A DNA stretch of 64,000 bases from NCBI GenBank assembly GCA_033002965.1, contig JAURVB010014952.1, positions 35,189 to 99,188 of the forward strand. The letters run 5' to 3'. This DNA is from Piper betle. Taxonomy: Eukaryota; Streptophyta; Magnoliopsida; Piperales; Piperaceae. Below are positions 1 to 10,196 of the stretch, in pieces. Below the pieces are notes generated by a model, which saw only the letters and a list, made by a program, of their open reading frames with translations, did no database searches and was not told the DNA's origin. Position numbers and translations under genes: made by a program. Every line of letters begins with the position of its first letter. The stretch's first letter is position 1.

Positions 1-1395
1 ATGGATTGACCCATCAGCCAAAAAATTTGAAATGGTGGATTGGACTCGCCAGAAAATTACGGACATGGTGGATTGGACTCACCAACCGATAATAGACATG
101 GTGGATTGGACTCACAAACCGGTAATGGACATGATGGACTGACCCATTAGCTAATCAATTGGACATGGCGGATTGGACTCGCTAGCCAATTACGACATGG
201 TGGACTAATCCACTATCTAGTAAGTTGGATGTGGCAGATTGGACTCGCCAGCTAATTATGGACTTGGTGGATTGGACGCACAAGCCGATAACGGACATGG
301 CGGATTAGACTTGCCAGCCGGTAATGGCATGATGGATTGACCCATCTGTGAATATATTGGACATGCCAGATTGGACTCACCAACAAATTACAGACATGGT
401 GGACTGACCCATCAGCCAATTGATGGACATGGTGGACTGACCCATCATCGAACTAATGGACATGGTGGATTGGAGTCACCAGCCGATAACGAACGTGGAG
501 ATGATGGACTTGACCAATCTGCCAATAAATTAGATATGGCAGATTTGACTCACCAGCCAATTACGGACATGTTTGATTCGACACCCTAGCCGATAACGGA
601 CATGGCGGATTGGACTCTCCAGCCGGTAATGGCATGATGGAATGACCCATTAGCCAATAAATTGGATATGGCGGATTGGACTCACCAGCCAATTATAGAC
701 ATGGTGGACTGATCCATCAGCCAATAGATGGACATGGTGGACTGAGCCATTAGACAACTAATGGACATGGCAGATTGGAGTCACCAGCCGATAACAGACA
801 TGGCGGATTTGACTCGCCAGCATGCAATGGACATGATGGACTGACCCATTAGCCAATAAATTAGTCATGGCGGATAGGACTCACCAGCAAATTTCGGACA
901 TGGTGGATTGGACTCACCAGCAGGTAATTTCATGATAAACTGACCCCTCAGCCAATAAATTGGACATGGCAGATTGGACTCGCCAACCAATTAGGGACAT
1001 GGTGGACTGACCCATCATCTACTACATTGGACATGGCGGATTGGAGTCACTAGCCAATTACGGACATGGTGGATTGGACTCCCCAGCCGATAACGGATAT
1101 GGCGGATTGGACTCGTCAGCCGATAATGGACATGATGGATTGACCCATCAGCTAATAAATTGGACATGGCGGATTAGAATCCCCGCCAATTACATATATG
1201 GTGGACTGACCCATCAGCCAACTAATGGACATGGTGGATTGGACTCACCAGCCGATAATGGACATGGCGGATTGGACTCGGCAGCCAGTAATGGACATGA
1301 TGGACTGACCCATCAACCAATAGATTGCCATGGTGGACTGACCCATCAACCAACTAATGGACATGGTGGACTGAACCATCAGCTAATAAATGGAC
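1..1395 (+). repeat. 33/34-bp minisatellite inside the C1 5' LTR
   Basis: Head-to-tail units of 33 bp (for example GGACATGGTGGATTGGACTC plus 13 bases ending CCGATAAC) alternate with 34-bp units (GGACATGATGGACTGACCCA plus 14 bases). Sub-types recur in a loose order of about four to six units, which suggests a higher-order repeat near 200 bp. Because 33 is divisible by 3, open frames of 11-residue repeats appear (GHGGLDSPADN type); the 34-bp units break the frame, so these are not genes. Units are diverged by substitution but rarely by length. Confidence 0.95.
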
Positions 1396-1767
1396 ATGTT
1401 GTAATGGTCACAACATCAATATTATTGATAATGATAGGGAGTTTATGGTCTTATTTTATTTAATTATACGGCTTAGTGTTTTTATCACTAATGCGGAATT
1501 GCCTCTGTAGGTATGAGCATGGAAGGAGGGGTAGAGTCGGGATAGCTGGAGGACTCTATTATTGGACTATTTTTTTCTCAAGATTGTTTGCATGGGAGTT
1601 GGATTTTGGTTCGGTCATAGGACTTAGATTATTCCGAGCATTTATATATTAAATTTATTGTTGTGAAATTATTAAAAATCTTGAAAGCTGATGGGAAATT
1701 AATTTATGAGACACTTAGTTTTATATACTAACACTTGGCTCGTGGCTCGGAATGGGGGGTCGTTACA
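1..1767 (+). mobile_element. Element C1, 5' LTR (3' part; start lies outside the window)
   Basis: The right edge is set by an LTR terminus ending in GGGTCGTTACA, followed after two bases by a primer-binding site. The last 370 bases match the end of the 3' LTR at 4798-5172 closely, so the two are the LTRs of one element. The first ~1.4 kb is a minisatellite (separate entry). The tail 1400-1767 carries the GCTTAGTG...CACTAATGCGG segment shared with D-family LTRs. No protein is encoded. The missing 5' end means the target duplication cannot be checked on this side. Confidence 0.85.
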
Positions 1768-1769
1768 GG

Positions 1770-1780
1770 TGGTATCAGAG
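1770..1780 (+). other. Primer-binding site of C1 (initiator tRNA-Met)
   Basis: TGGTATCAGAG lies two bases after the LTR terminus at 1767. It is complementary to the 3' end of initiator tRNA-Met, the usual primer of plant Ty3/gypsy and many copia elements. It fixes the 5' LTR boundary and the plus orientation. Confidence 0.9.
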
Positions 1781-1943
1781 TTGTGTTTCCCATTGAACCA
1801 TGCAAATCAATCATTACCTTGTTGAAAGTATAAGAGTTCACTGTCCCAAGGGTAAATTTTCTGTTATATAAGATTTGATCATTATTTTATAAAATTAATT
1901 TTCATTGTTTTCTATGGTAATTCATTATAGGTGTGCCACTTGT

Positions 1944-1968
1944 GTGTCATGCTAGGTGCACATGACAC
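1944..1968 (+). other. Perfect 8-bp stem-loop in the C1 leader
   Basis: GTGTCATG (1944-1951) and CATGACAC (1961-1968) are exact reverse complements with a 9-base loop, about 170 bases after the primer site. This is where retroelements often keep packaging or dimerisation structures; that role is inference. Confidence 0.5.
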
Positions 1969-2155
1969 CTAAACCAATGAGCGTATATGGGACATCTCTT
2001 ACAATCAGAGGTGTTATCTAGGTAGTATGGGTGGCATGGGTCACCTGTGCGATATGGATAATAGTGTTATAGGACAGTATGCCCCACTTTAGCTATGCAT
2101 GAGTGGCAATGCTTAAAAAAAATAAAAATAAAAAAATATAAATTTTACTCATGAC

Positions 2156-2330
2156 CCTATTATATTTTCTAGGATGAAGATTTCCAAGATGGGGGATTGT
2201 AAAACCCCAATTTTTCTCCTTATTATATTTTCGAGGACGGAAATCCCTAAGCTGGGGAGATTGTACAGCCTAATTTTTCTCCTTATTATATTTTCGAGGA
2301 TGAAAATTCCTAAGCTGGGAGATTGTAAAA
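2156..2330 (+). repeat. Three tandem copies of the polypurine tract/LTR-start junction
   Basis: Three 62-64-bp units each contain TTATATTTTC, AGGA, a purine tract (GATGGGGGAT, GCTGGGGAGAT, GCTGGGAGAT) and an LTR start: TGTAAAACCCC at 2198, TGTACAGCC at 2262 and TGTAAAACCCC at 2324. Only the third continues into the full 3' LTR. The first two look like stubs of the same junction. Confidence 0.85.
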
Positions 2331-2609
2331 CCCCGAAAAAAATAATTAAGTTATTTAATTTAGGGTTTTATAAATCATAAAACGAACCATAAATAATATT
2401 TAAATAAATAAATTCTTAGGAATCAATATCATTTATAAACCATTCGTATTCACTTAATAGTAAGTTTTTGACTTTTCATTATCACATAAATGATCTAATA
2501 ATGAGTGATTACGTTCTTTTCTATAAAATTTAATGTAATAACTTTTTAAATTCCACACATATTAATAAAATTTAATATAATGACTTCCTGAATTCCACAC
2601 ATATTATTC

Positions 2610-2617
2610 TATATAAA
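2610..2617 (+). promoter_or_regulatory. TATA box of the C1 3' LTR
   Basis: TATATAAA followed by GGAGAG, about 290 bp into the LTR. The reverse-oriented C-type LTR fragment keeps the same motif (CTCCTTTATATA near 13748). It would mark the U3/R boundary just downstream. Confidence 0.55.
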
Positions 2618-2879
2618 GGAGAGTTATATTGTTAAATAAAACATCCTCTGGATAGGTTGTGAGCACATTTGACACACAAAGGGGAAGACTTTGAGATTAT
2701 TTGTTATAGTTGCGGGTTCTTCACTAAATTTTCAGGACCGTATAATTATTTAAAATGTTGTATTTTCTCTTGTGGATAACCTAGTCAGCTTCAGCCCATA
2801 TTCGACCACCATGCACCGAGTGCAACTGAGGTCAAGGAATTGACTCTATCTGACACAGGCTATGCCCTTCATAATCCAA

Positions 2880-4805
2880 TAATGGACATGTAAGCATGGA
2901 CCTGATAGCCATAATACAATAAATTGGACATGGCGGATTGGACCCGTCAGACAATTATGGACATGGGGGACTGACCCATCAGCCAAAAGATGGACAAGGT
3001 GGACTGACCCATCAGCCAACTAAAGGACATGGTGGATTGGACTCACCAGCTGATAACGGACATGGCGGATTCCACTCGCCAGCTAGTAATGGACATGATG
3101 GACTGACAAATCAGCCAATAAATTGGACATGGCGGATTGGACTCGCCAGCCAATTACGGAAATGGGGGATTGGACTCACCAGCCGATAACGGACATGGCA
3201 GATTGGACTCGCAAGCCAGTAATGGACATGATGGACTAACCCATCAGCCAATAAATTTGACAGGGTAGATTGGACTTGCCAACTAATTACGGACATGGTG
3301 GATTAGACTCACCAGCTGATAACGGACATTGCGGATTGGATTCACCAATTGGTAATGGCATGATGGACTGACCCATGAGCTAATAAATTGGACTCGCCAG
3401 CCAATTACGGACATGGAGGACTGACCCTTCAGCTAAATAATGGACATGGTGGATTGGAGTCACCGGCCGATGACGGACATGGTGGATTGGACTCGTCAGC
3501 TGATAATGGACATGATGGATTAACCCATCAGCCAAAAAATTAGACATGGCAGATTGGACTCTCTAGCCAATAACGGACATGGTGGATTGGACTCACCAGC
3601 CGATAACAGACATGGCGGATTGGACTCGCCAGCCGGTAATGGACATGATGGACTGACCCATCAGCTAATAAATTGGACATGGCGGATTGGACTTGCCACG
3701 CAATTGCGGACATGGTGGACTAATCCATCAGCCAATAAATTGGACATGGTAGATTGGACATCGCTAGCCAATTATGGACATGGTGGATTGGACTTACCAA
3801 CTGATAACAGACATAGCGGATTGGACTCACCAGTAGGTAATTGCATGATAAACTAACCCATCAGCCAATAAATTGGACATGGCAGATTGGACTCGCCAAC
3901 AAATTAGGGACATACTGGACTGACCCATCAGCCAATAGGTCGACATGGCAGACTTATCCATCAGCCAACTAATGGACATGGTGGATTGGAGTCACCAGCC
4001 ATTAACGGAGATGACAGATTGGACTCGCCAGCCAGTAATGGGCATGATCGGTTAACCCATCAGCTAATAAATTGGACATGGCGGATTGGACCTGCCAGCC
4101 GGTAATGGACATGATGGACTAACCCATCAGTCAATATATTGGACATGGCGGATTGACTCGCCAGCAAATTATGGACATGGTGGATTGGACTCACCAGCCG
4201 ATAACGGACATGGCGGATTGGACTTGCCAGCCAGTAGTGGCATGATGTACTGACCCATCAGCCAATAAATTGCACACGGCGGATTAGACTCACCAGCAAA
4301 TTACGGACATGGTGGACTATCCATCAGCCAATAGGTGGACTGTCCATCAGCCAATAGGTGGACATGGTGGACTGACCCATCAGCCAACTAATGGACATGG
4401 TGGATTGGACTCACAAGCCGATAATGGACATGGCGGATCGGACTTGCTAGCCAGCCAGTTACGGACATGGTGGATTGGGCTCACCAGCCGATAACGGACA
4501 TGGCAGATTGGACTCGCCCGCCGGTAATGGACATGATGGATTGACCCATGAGCTGATAAATTGGACTTGGCAAATTGCACTCGCCAGCCAATTACGGACA
4601 TGGTGGACTGACTCATTAGCCAACTAATGGACATGGTGGATTGGACTCACCAGCTGATAATGGGCATGGCGTACTGGACTTGCCAGCAAGTAATAGACAT
4701 GCTGGACTGACCCATGAACCAATAGATGGACATTGTTGACTGATCCATCAGCCGACTAATGGACATGGTGGACTAAACCATCAGCTAATAGATGGGCTTG
4801 TTGGA
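2880..4805 (+). repeat. 33/34-bp minisatellite inside the C1 3' LTR
   Basis: Same unit types as the array at 1-1395, at the same place in the LTR: after the CACCATGCACCGAG...CATAATCCAAT segment and before the AATATTATTGATA...GGGAGTTTATGG segment. It runs about 1.9 kb with some short or fused units. Sharing between both LTRs means the array travelled with the element or was homogenised between its LTRs. Confidence 0.95.
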
Positions 4806-5172
4806 ATGGTCACAACAGCTAATATTATTGATACTGATAGGGAGTTTATGGACTTGTTTTATTTAATTATACGGCTTTGTGTTTTTATTACTAATGCAGA
4901 ATTGCCTCCGCAGGTATGAGCGTGGAAGGAGAAGTAGAGTCGGGACAGCTGTAGGACTCTATTATTGGACTATTCTTTTCTTGAGATTGTTTGCATGGCT
5001 GTGGGATTTTGGTTCGGTTCATATGACATAGATTATTCCAGGCATTTATATATGAAATTTATTGTTGTGGAATTATTAAAAATCTTGAAAATTATTAGGA
5101 AATTAATTTATGAGACATTTAGTTTCATATAGTAACACTTGGCTCGTGGCTTGGAACGGGCGGGTCGTTACA

Positions 5173-5703
5173 TATAGTCGGGTCAGAGATGGTGAGGAAG
5201 CAACTGAAAAGGTGAAACTCATTTAGCAAAGACTTAAGGCAACTCAGGATTGATAAAAGAGTTGTGCTGATACTTTGAAGGAAGGACCTAGAGTTCCAAG
5301 TTGGGGAGTTTGTCTACCTAAAGACATCTCCTACGAAGGGGGTGATCAAGATTTAAAATATCTGGGAAGTTGATGCCATGATTCATAGGACCATTTCCAA
5401 TACTAGATTGAGTTGGAAATTGTGCATATAGACGAGCATTACCACCAAGCCTAGTGGGAGTACACAATGTGTTCCACGTGTCAATGCTAAAGAAATATGT
5501 ACGAGATGAAGATCATATCATCACCAATTTTGAAAACCTACGACGAAAAGCCGGTTCGCATCCTAGCAAGAGAATTAAAGACACCCAGGAACAAGAAAAT
5601 TCCTTTGGTAAAAGTATTATGGAAAAATCAGGGGTCAGAGGAATTTACATGGGAGACAGAACAAGAAATAGCAAGGAAATACCGTAGCCTATTTGGGGCA
5701 TAA
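5173..5703 (+). pseudogene. Element D1: broken 3' end of pol (integrase C-terminus, chromodomain-like tail)
   Basis: Sense-strand remains of a Ty3/gypsy polyprotein. The segment around 5200-5350 gives the integrase C-terminal region (KLI, QRLKA, then a VYLK-SPTKGV-like stretch). At 5454-5530 the VFHVSMLKKYV motif appears, and 5497-5703 ends with RELKTPRNKKIPLVKVLWKN followed by an EEFTWE-containing tail, typical of the chromodomain-like ends of plant chromoviruses (Tekay/Del type). The two pieces are in different frames, and stops occur earlier. The 5' part of the gene is separated by the C1 insertion and lies off the window. It is dead but clearly homologous to the minus-strand D4 pol end at 29766-30300. 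Confidence 0.85.
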
Positions 5704-5803
5704 GATTCTCATTATTATAATTGCATGACCCGATACTAAAAAGATAAAAATATATCATGATTATCCTGGTGACGTTAAAATATTTCGGGGACGAAACATT
5801 TCT

Positions 5804-5816
5804 AAGTTGGGGAGAT
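5804..5816 (+). other. Polypurine tract of D1
   Basis: AAGTTGGGGAGAT immediately precedes the LTR start TGTAAAGAATG. The matching tract in D4 (minus strand, 29637-29650) is the same sequence, confirming the boundary. Confidence 0.85.
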
Positions 5817-7592
5817 TGTAAAGAATGTAAAAATATATATATATTTTGGACGCGGACGAGTTCCAGAAAGGACAGAACGCGGTCTGGGAAGGAACAAACG
5901 TGTTATATTCTTTTCCCGGTTAATTCTACCCAGTTAATTATTTATCCATTTTATTATTTATCCAGTTAAATGAAATATGGGTCTAGGGGTGTTTTCACAT
6001 ACCCTAGCTGTCATTTTCATTTTTATAAATTTGAAAGAGGATGTAATTTTTGGTGTAAGGGTGTCTTCCTCACCTTCGCCGTCAAGTTCTCCTCTTCCTT
6101 GCTGAGGCTTCTTTCTTGCTTGGGTATCCTTCTTATCTCCCTATTCTTAATTTTCATTCATTCATATGTCTTTTTAATTGGTAATAAGCTTGATAAACAT
6201 GAGAATTAAAGTCTTAAATCAACACAAAAAAGAACTAAACTAAACTTAAATTGGAATCCCGTCCATGGCCAAGTAGTCTAAAATTTTTGCAAGATGAGCG
6301 ACCATAAGAATAATTTCAAGGCAACCCTCACAACCCCGATGACCACTCTTGCTTCTAGGTCAAAGGGAGGGCTGTCCATGTCCCTAGTTTCCGGTGGGTG
6401 GCGGAATTGCTGCGGTGAATGGGCGGAGTTGCAAGGGTGATGGAAGTGGCGACGTTCTGCTGCAATAGGTGCTGTAATGGACGTTCGGAGGGGTAGACAC
6501 CTGTTGTGCTTTGTCGACAACATCATGGGTTCCTTCACAGCAGTTCAGGCCGTCAAAACAGTCCACAACAGTCGACCTTCTCGTCGAAATTCATGGTGGC
6601 AAAGTGCAGAAGTGGGGTGAACAACCATACTCCATGCAACGTCCAAAGGTGGCCAATCTTTCCTGTTTTGATGCTAGCCTGAGGTTGTGGAACATGTAAA
6701 TTGGAGCAAGGTGCAAGAAAGGAGGGGTCTTGAGGCTGGGAAAAGAGGAACATGCCTGGTTTGGTGCAGGACGGCGTCTTGGATCACTGCTGTAAATCAT
6801 GCACATGAGGCTTCCTCACTTGCTGATTTTATCATGTTGTTGATGCTTTGTTGGGAAGTTTAAACGGTGGTTCAATTGGGTGCCAAGATAAGGGTTGGAG
6901 GAAAAGGATGAACGTGTTTTTGGAGAAGAGAAGAATGGTGACAGGAAGAAGAAGAAGAAGAAGGGTGGCAGTTATGTAAATATAGGTTGACTCGATACCG
7001 GTTGGAATTAAAAAATAATATGAACTCGTAATAAATCTTTAAAAATAATCATTTTAATGGGTTATTGGTAATGTTACTAAACTAATTAATTATTGTACGA
7101 AAATTTATTATCTCAAAAGAAAATATACTAATAATAATAATTAAATACTTGTAAATGAATTAATAATTACTTTATTATTTGCTAAGTGTTAATTATGTTT
7201 TAGATAATAAATTTAAAATATAAAGTAGGACTTAAATAATTATGTCACTTGAATAATTAATTATCTCACTAGATTTGTTGATAATTTAATATTTAATATT
7301 TTTGAAAATGATATATATATATATATATTAGATATTTAGCTGCATGCATTCCTACTTGAATGAAATTATACTTATGTATAATTTTATGTTCTCGCTCAAA
7401 TGAGGATCGTTGGTCGTAGCTGCGAGTTTGAAATATATAGGTTCGTATAATCATTTGAAATGTTGTACTTTCCTTTGTTGGCAGCCCTGGTCAGCCTGAG
7501 CTTAGATTCAACCACCATGTGCTGTAACGCAATCGGGGTTAAGCAATTTACTCAGTCCAACACGGGGCCCCACCTTTAAAATTACTATGTGT

Positions 7593-7790
7593 GTCTGTAT
7601 AATTATTTGAAATGTTGTATTGTCTGTATAATTATTTGAAATATTGTATTGTCTGTATAATTATTTAAAATATTGTATTATCCGTATAATTATTTGAAAT
7701 GTTATATTTTCCCGAACGATATAATTAATTGAAATGTTGTATTTTCCCGAACTGATATAATTTTTTGAAATGTTGTATTTTCCCAAATCG
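7593..7790 (+). repeat. 29-36-bp tandem repeat in the D1 LTR
   Basis: Six copies built on GTATAATTATTTGAAATGTT. The first three are 29 bp apart; the last ones are longer because TTTTCCCGAAC was added. Other D copies have a single copy here (for example near 11655). Confidence 0.85.
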
Positions 7791-7837
7791 GTAGTCTTTG
7801 TCGGCACTAATGTCAGAATCAGTTTGAGACAATTTTT

Positions 7838-8200
7838 ACTCCCAGAATGAATTGGGAGACAACGACTAATCTCATAATAAATTAGGAGACCACTTAATCT
7901 CAGAATGAGCTGGGAGACAAATTCTAATCTCAGAATGAATTAGGAAACCATGACTAATTTCAAAATGAGCTAAGAGACCACCTAATCTCATAATGAGCCG
8001 GGAGACAAATTCTAATCTTAGAATGAACTTCGAGACCATGACTAATCTCAGAATGAGCTGGGAGACCACCTAATCTTAGAATGAGTTGGGAGACAAATTT
8101 CTTATGTTAGAATGAGCTGGGAAACGACATTTACGAATCTTAGAATGATCTGAGAGATAAATTACTAATCTGAGAATGGCCTGAGAGATAATTACTAAAA
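7838..8200 (+). repeat. ~30-bp tandem array in the D1 LTR
   Basis: About eleven diverged units of the type AATCTCAGAATGAGCTGGGA followed by GACCAC or GACAAATT. They alternate between two spacer types, giving a two-unit period near 60 bp. The array is absent from D2 and D4, where ordinary LTR sequence occupies the site. Confidence 0.85.
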
Positions 8201-8632
8201 GACTTGTGAAACGATAATATTAATAAAAACAGAACGTGTGAAATGATAATAGGGATTATATTGACTTGTTTCATTTAATTATGCGGCTTAGTGGTTTTAT
8301 CACTAACGCGGAGTTACCTCTACAGGAGAGCAGTTGTAGACTGAACAATAGAAGTGTGGTTGGTGGTTCTTTTACCGATCTAGGTATGGTGAATCGATAA
8401 TAAAAAAATTGGACATCCTTATTATTCTCTTGTGTTATAAATGTGGCTATGGGAAATGGTCCGAGTCTGTGGGACAATTATTTTATATTTTAGAGAACAT
8501 GATTTATTGTTATAATTTATATTATATGTTGCGAGACTTATTTGCGGTATTTCAATTCATGTTCTAGAATGTTACATTTACATTAACTATATTTTTAAGT
8601 AACACCCGGTCCAGTTTGGGCGGGTCGTTACA

Positions 8633-9470
8633 GTGTCACTGATGCCTCCTTCTCAACCTAACAAAGCTTTCCCACACACCAATGCTGCCACCCAAGTTGG
8701 CCAAGATCCAATCTATCAAGCTAACCTACCTAGGCCGACTCACCACTGCCGTTGCTGCCCAAACCACCACCACTAATAATTATTAATCATCCACTTCCAC
8801 CACTATCTATATTCTCACCAATAGAGCAATGACCTAATAAAGAAAAACATTGTAGAAAATCCAAATAGCATTAAAGGTCATCCAAGGCATGAAGTATAGC
8901 TAAACTTTTAGCTTTTAAACAGACTTTGACTTCAAACATGAGCTATCCATTTTGGCAGCAATAGTACAAAGTGCATGACCAACTAAATTTTGATACTAGA
9001 TCAAAATCAAACACTATAGTTATAAATATATAGCAAATGGAAAGAAATAAATCAATGTCAATTTATGAACAGAATATTTACTTAATTCCAAATGTGACAA
9101 GGGGGATTTTATTTTGTATTAAAGGATACTTCTTTGGATTCTAACCAACCTCTAATTTCTAATTGGCTCTTTCCTACACGGCTTCCAAATGGTGCTTCCA
9201 TGCCTTATTGGCTTATCTAGTTATTTATAAAAAAAAAACACATAATTTTATGGGAAAAAATGTTAGTAGAGGATGTACATTTATATAAAAAATTTCTTCC
9301 ACGATTGATGATAACATGATATGAAAAATACTTATCTAAAAAAGAAGAAAAGCACTTAATCAAACCCAAAATAAATAAATACCCAACAAATATAGACAAA
9401 ATAGAAATCAAAACACAAACAATTGTGTTTTTTTAAAAAACGTGAAATTGAAATTGGCCTAATTCAATTT
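8633..9470. other. LTR scrap followed by AT-rich DNA with no recognised repeat
   Basis: Positions ~8660-8775 match the start of the A-like LTR piece at 62125-62210 (both carry a GGCCAAGA...CCTACC...GGCCGACTCACC block). From about 8776 to 9470 I see AT-rich DNA without match to other parts of the window, no convincing coding frame and no RNA gene. It is the best candidate for original intergenic sequence here. Confidence 0.5.
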
Positions 9471-9791
9471 AATCGTATAGAATTTTATTAGATTTTGTAA
9501 TATTTTATTTAGTAATTTTGGGATTTATTTTATTATTATTGACTCGAGTTGGGAGCAAGCAAAATTTTATTTACAAAGCTACCCTTACATGCATTCTCTC
9601 ATGAACCCGAAGTGCGTCTTCCACTTCCTCTCCCATTTGTCTTCTTCTTCGAGCCGTCGCCGCCACCACTTTAGCCGACTGTAGCTTCCTCTTCGACCAC
9701 CGTCCCCAACCCATTGCCATCCTCCTCTGCACGGGCCCAACCCCCACTACCCGGCAATTCCTGAAGTGTAACTCTTCCTATCCAGGCCACA
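9471..9791 (+). mobile_element. LTR-like U3 fragment
   Basis: It resembles the beginning of A/D-type LTRs: AT-rich lead-in, a GACTCGAGTTGG motif at ~9540, then a pyrimidine-rich stretch and a CGTCGCCGCCACC block. No LTR terminus is visible on either side. Confidence 0.4.
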
Positions 9792-10196
9792 CCCCAATTC
9801 AGCCAGAAGGGACGGACCGAATCGTGATATTATAATTTGGAAGCTACTCGTTGGGCTATCGCATACAGACTTTAGGGAAGCGGTTCTCAACCCTCCGTGG
9901 AGGCTTAAGATAGATACCAGGCTTGGTTTTCAAAGAATGTGTGTAGAGTTTGTACTACAAAGGTGGATTTTAAACATAAAGGATTTCTATATGAGCATCC
10001 CTATTTGTAATAGAGGTAGGATCACCCCATGACTATGAGCAGTGACTTTAAAAATTTGATGATCACTCCAACTTGTAGAATAAGCGCACCCCGCTACAGT
10101 TTTGAGGATGCATGTTGTTACGTGTATCATATTCTTACTACATAGTTCTAGTGACTAGTTTAGGTCTTCATATTAGTTACATGAAGATGGTACGAA
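9792..10196 (-). mobile_element. F-type LTR 3'-end fragment, split by D2
   Basis: On the minus strand it ends in GAATTGGGGTGT and matches the first ~190 bp of the F 5' LTR at 27040-27235 (shared ATATTATAATTTGGAAGC and GTACTACAAAGGTGGATTTT). After that the two diverge, so this is a different subfamily or a truncated copy. Confidence 0.65.

Larger units (their letters stand above)
1768..2323 (+). mobile_element. Non-coding interior of C1 (556 bp)
   Basis: This is the whole span between the two C1 LTRs. It contains a primer-binding site, AT-rich sequence, one strong short hairpin (1944-1968) and a triplicated polypurine/LTR junction (2156-2330). No gag or pol homology is visible in any frame. 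The element is non-autonomous: very long LTRs around a minimal interior, resembling LARD/TRIM-type derivatives. Transposition would need proteins from a related chromovirus. Confidence 0.8.
2324..5172 (+). mobile_element. Element C1, 3' LTR (2849 bp)
   Basis: It starts TGTAAAACCCC directly after the purine tract and ends GGGTCGTTACA. The start forms an inverted repeat (TAAAACCC at 2326-2333, GGGTTTTA at 2363-2370). A TATA box sits at 2610-2617. Positions ~2880-4805 are minisatellite. The terminal ~370 bp match the end of the 5' LTR. The right flank is chromovirus pol, and sequence bridging the insertion point exists in element D4 near 30285 (minus strand), so C1 landed in D1 pol; the likely target duplication is TATAG (5173-5177), whose partner is off the window. 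Confidence 0.88.
5817..8632 (+). mobile_element. Element D1, 3' LTR (2816 bp)
   Basis: It starts TGTAAAGAATG after the polypurine tract and ends CGGGTCGTTACA. It shares the GTTATATTCT...CCGGTTAA block near its start with D2 and D4, a GC-richer block (6270-6900), AT-rich DNA with a short TA run (7311-7328), two tandem arrays (7593-7790, 7838-8200), and the conserved tail with TTAGTGG...CACTAA and GCGGAGTTACCTC. Open frames in the GC block run mostly antisense to the element and are not conserved in length between copies, so no gene is called. Confidence 0.85.

Noticed and set aside
371..4494. Open frames made of 11-residue repeats (GHGGLDSPADN type), suggesting a repeat protein
   Set aside because: They result from the 33-bp minisatellite unit being a multiple of three. 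34-bp units break every frame, and the array sits inside LTRs.
1..4805. Resemblance to a CRISPR array (regular ~33-bp period)
   Set aside because: The units are contiguous tandem repeats without unique spacers, in a plant retrotransposon.
8776..9470. Possible host gene in the only stretch without recognised repeats
   Set aside because: Strongly AT-rich, only short frames, no splice-consistent exon chain or known protein motif.
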